From the NCBI GenBank assembly GCA_002398405.1, contig DGYN01000051.1:567-38952 (forward strand): a stretch of DNA of 38,386 bases, given 5' to 3'. The position numbers were made by a program, and so were the translations under genes. Below the pieces are notes generated by a model, which worked only from the letters and a program-made list of their open reading frames with translations, was not told the DNA's origin and ran no database searches. The stretch comes from Caulobacteraceae bacterium UBA5005 (lineage in GTDB: Bacteria; Pseudomonadota; Alphaproteobacteria; Caulobacterales; Caulobacteraceae). This document shows, piece by piece, positions 37,783 to 38,386 of this stretch (its first letter is position 1; the number at the start of each line of letters is the position of its first letter).

Positions 37783-38386
37783 CAGCGGCGGAAGTAGCGC
37801 ACACTGGCGGCGCCGAGTTCGTCCTTGCCGGCCATGGCGGCGGTGACGCCCGCCGCGCCGAGATTGACGTCCACCGACTGATAGGCGTGGCCGCCGTGTT
37901 CGCGGGCGGCTTCCACATGGATGGTGTAGCTGCCCTGGGCGACGCGCTTGCCGCTCTCGTCGGTCCCGTCCCAGACCACGGAATATTTGCCGGGCGCCTT
38001 GCTCGGGCTGGCCTTGGTGAGGACCTCCGGCGTCTTGCGGCCGTAACGGCGCCACCAGACGTTGTTGCTCTCCTGCCAGTCCTTGCGGTCGCCGATGACC
38101 AGGACGTTCTTGACGATGTTCTTCTCGGCGTCGGTCACCCAGACGATGATGTAGGGCTTCTTGTAGTTGCCGACGTTGAAGCGCGGGATCTCATAGGACA
38201 CCTCCACCGCATAGCCGGCGGGCAGGGGAGCCTGGCAGATCGCCGCTGCGGTCCAGCCGGAGGTTTGCAGGATCTGGGCGCCGGCGAAGATCGCCGCCTC
38301 GACGCCCGGCAGGCGTTCGGCCAGGGCCGCATCGGCGCGCGTCGCCATCATGATCTCGAGGAGCGCCATGGCCGGCGGCTGGACGA
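37782..38386 (-). CDS. DUF2271 domain protein (5' end missing)
   Basis: The last 200 or so codons of a minus-strand gene that continues beyond the window. The DUF2271 pattern is seen as KPYIIVWVTDAEKNIVKNVLV, WWRRYGRKTP, and PGKYSVVWDGTDESGKRV with YTIHVEAAREHGG. Upstream of about residue 60 counted from ATG 38369 lies ALAERLPGVEAAIFAG, which resembles the C-terminal tail of ApbE-type flavin transferases. The full protein might therefore be an ApbE-DUF2271 fusion, but that is only a suggestion. ATG 38369 is not necessarily the start, because the frame is open to the window edge. It is coupled to the PepSY gene. Confidence 0.75.
   Translation of the reverse strand, partial: VQPPAMALLEIMMATRADAALAERLPGVEAAIFAGAQILQTSGWTAAAICQAPLPAGYAVEVSYEIPRFNVGNYKKPYIIVWVTDAEKNIVKNVLVIGDRKDWQESNNVWWRRYGRKTPEVLTKASPSKAPGKYSVVWDGTDESGKRVAQGSYTIHVEAAREHGGHAYQSVDVNLGAAGVTAAMAGKDELGAASVRYFRR

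Overview
The window is GC-rich, densely packed chromosomal DNA from an alphaproteobacterium, most likely a Caulobacterales member such as Caulobacter or Phenylobacterium. The pointers are the DUF1476/F1-ATPase zeta-type inhibitor gene, -10-like GCTANA elements in several promoters, the purS-purQ arrangement, and the overall repertoire. This taxonomy is inferred from gene content; no 16S or other marker is present. I see no prophage, insertion sequence, integrase or CRISPR array.

Layout. 1-1350: the end of a cyclophilin gene, a tiny Gln/Asn-rich protein gene with its own terminator, and an unrecognised exported protein. 1331-6488 (mainly minus strand): purine biosynthesis genes purB, purC, purS and purQ, interleaved with a VOC protein, the plus-strand zeta-type ATPase inhibitor and an exported epoxide-hydrolase-like enzyme. 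A palindromic repeat separates purC from purS. 6564-11397: three tandem MFS transporters of the spinster-like type. 11549-14360: a GST-like protein, a YcaQ/AlkX-type DNA glycosylase, a second VOC protein and a small membrane protein. 14429-18430: radC, a PhyH-type dioxygenase, map, sfsA, a CinA-N/MoaB-like protein and a small membrane protein. 18548-18636: tRNA-Leu(UAA).

18660-21594: a LysR regulator divergent from a thiol-dioxygenase-like cupin that overlaps an MFS exporter gene by ATGA. 21769-24490: a TPR plus OGT/SPINDLY glycosyltransferase and an NRDE/TANGO2 protein. 24521-29391: two tandem trimeric autotransporter adhesins with nearly the same C-terminal halves but very different head lengths. 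29551-34518: a nucleoside and nucleobase salvage neighbourhood with cytidine deaminase, an IPNS-like 2-oxoglutarate/Fe(II) oxygenase, a NupC-type transporter, a YhhQ/VUT-type queuosine-precursor transporter and AMP nucleosidase. 34661-38386: an exported type B carboxylesterase, a metallophosphatase, a PepSY membrane protein and a truncated DUF2271 gene.

The most distinctive content is the adhesin pair. Its N-terminal heads are built from strictly regular 16-residue units (15 copies in one, 8 in the other), capped by a cysteine pair and followed by ordinary 14-residue YadA head repeats. Other points are an oxygenase 10 bp downstream of a nucleoside transporter, a LysR/cupin/exporter unit with a candidate operator, an 11-codon ORF joining two genes through ATGA and GTGA overlaps, and four convergent gene pairs whose stop codons interlock in a single CTAG. 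No intergenic stretch exceeds 300 bases; the longest is 26951-27228.
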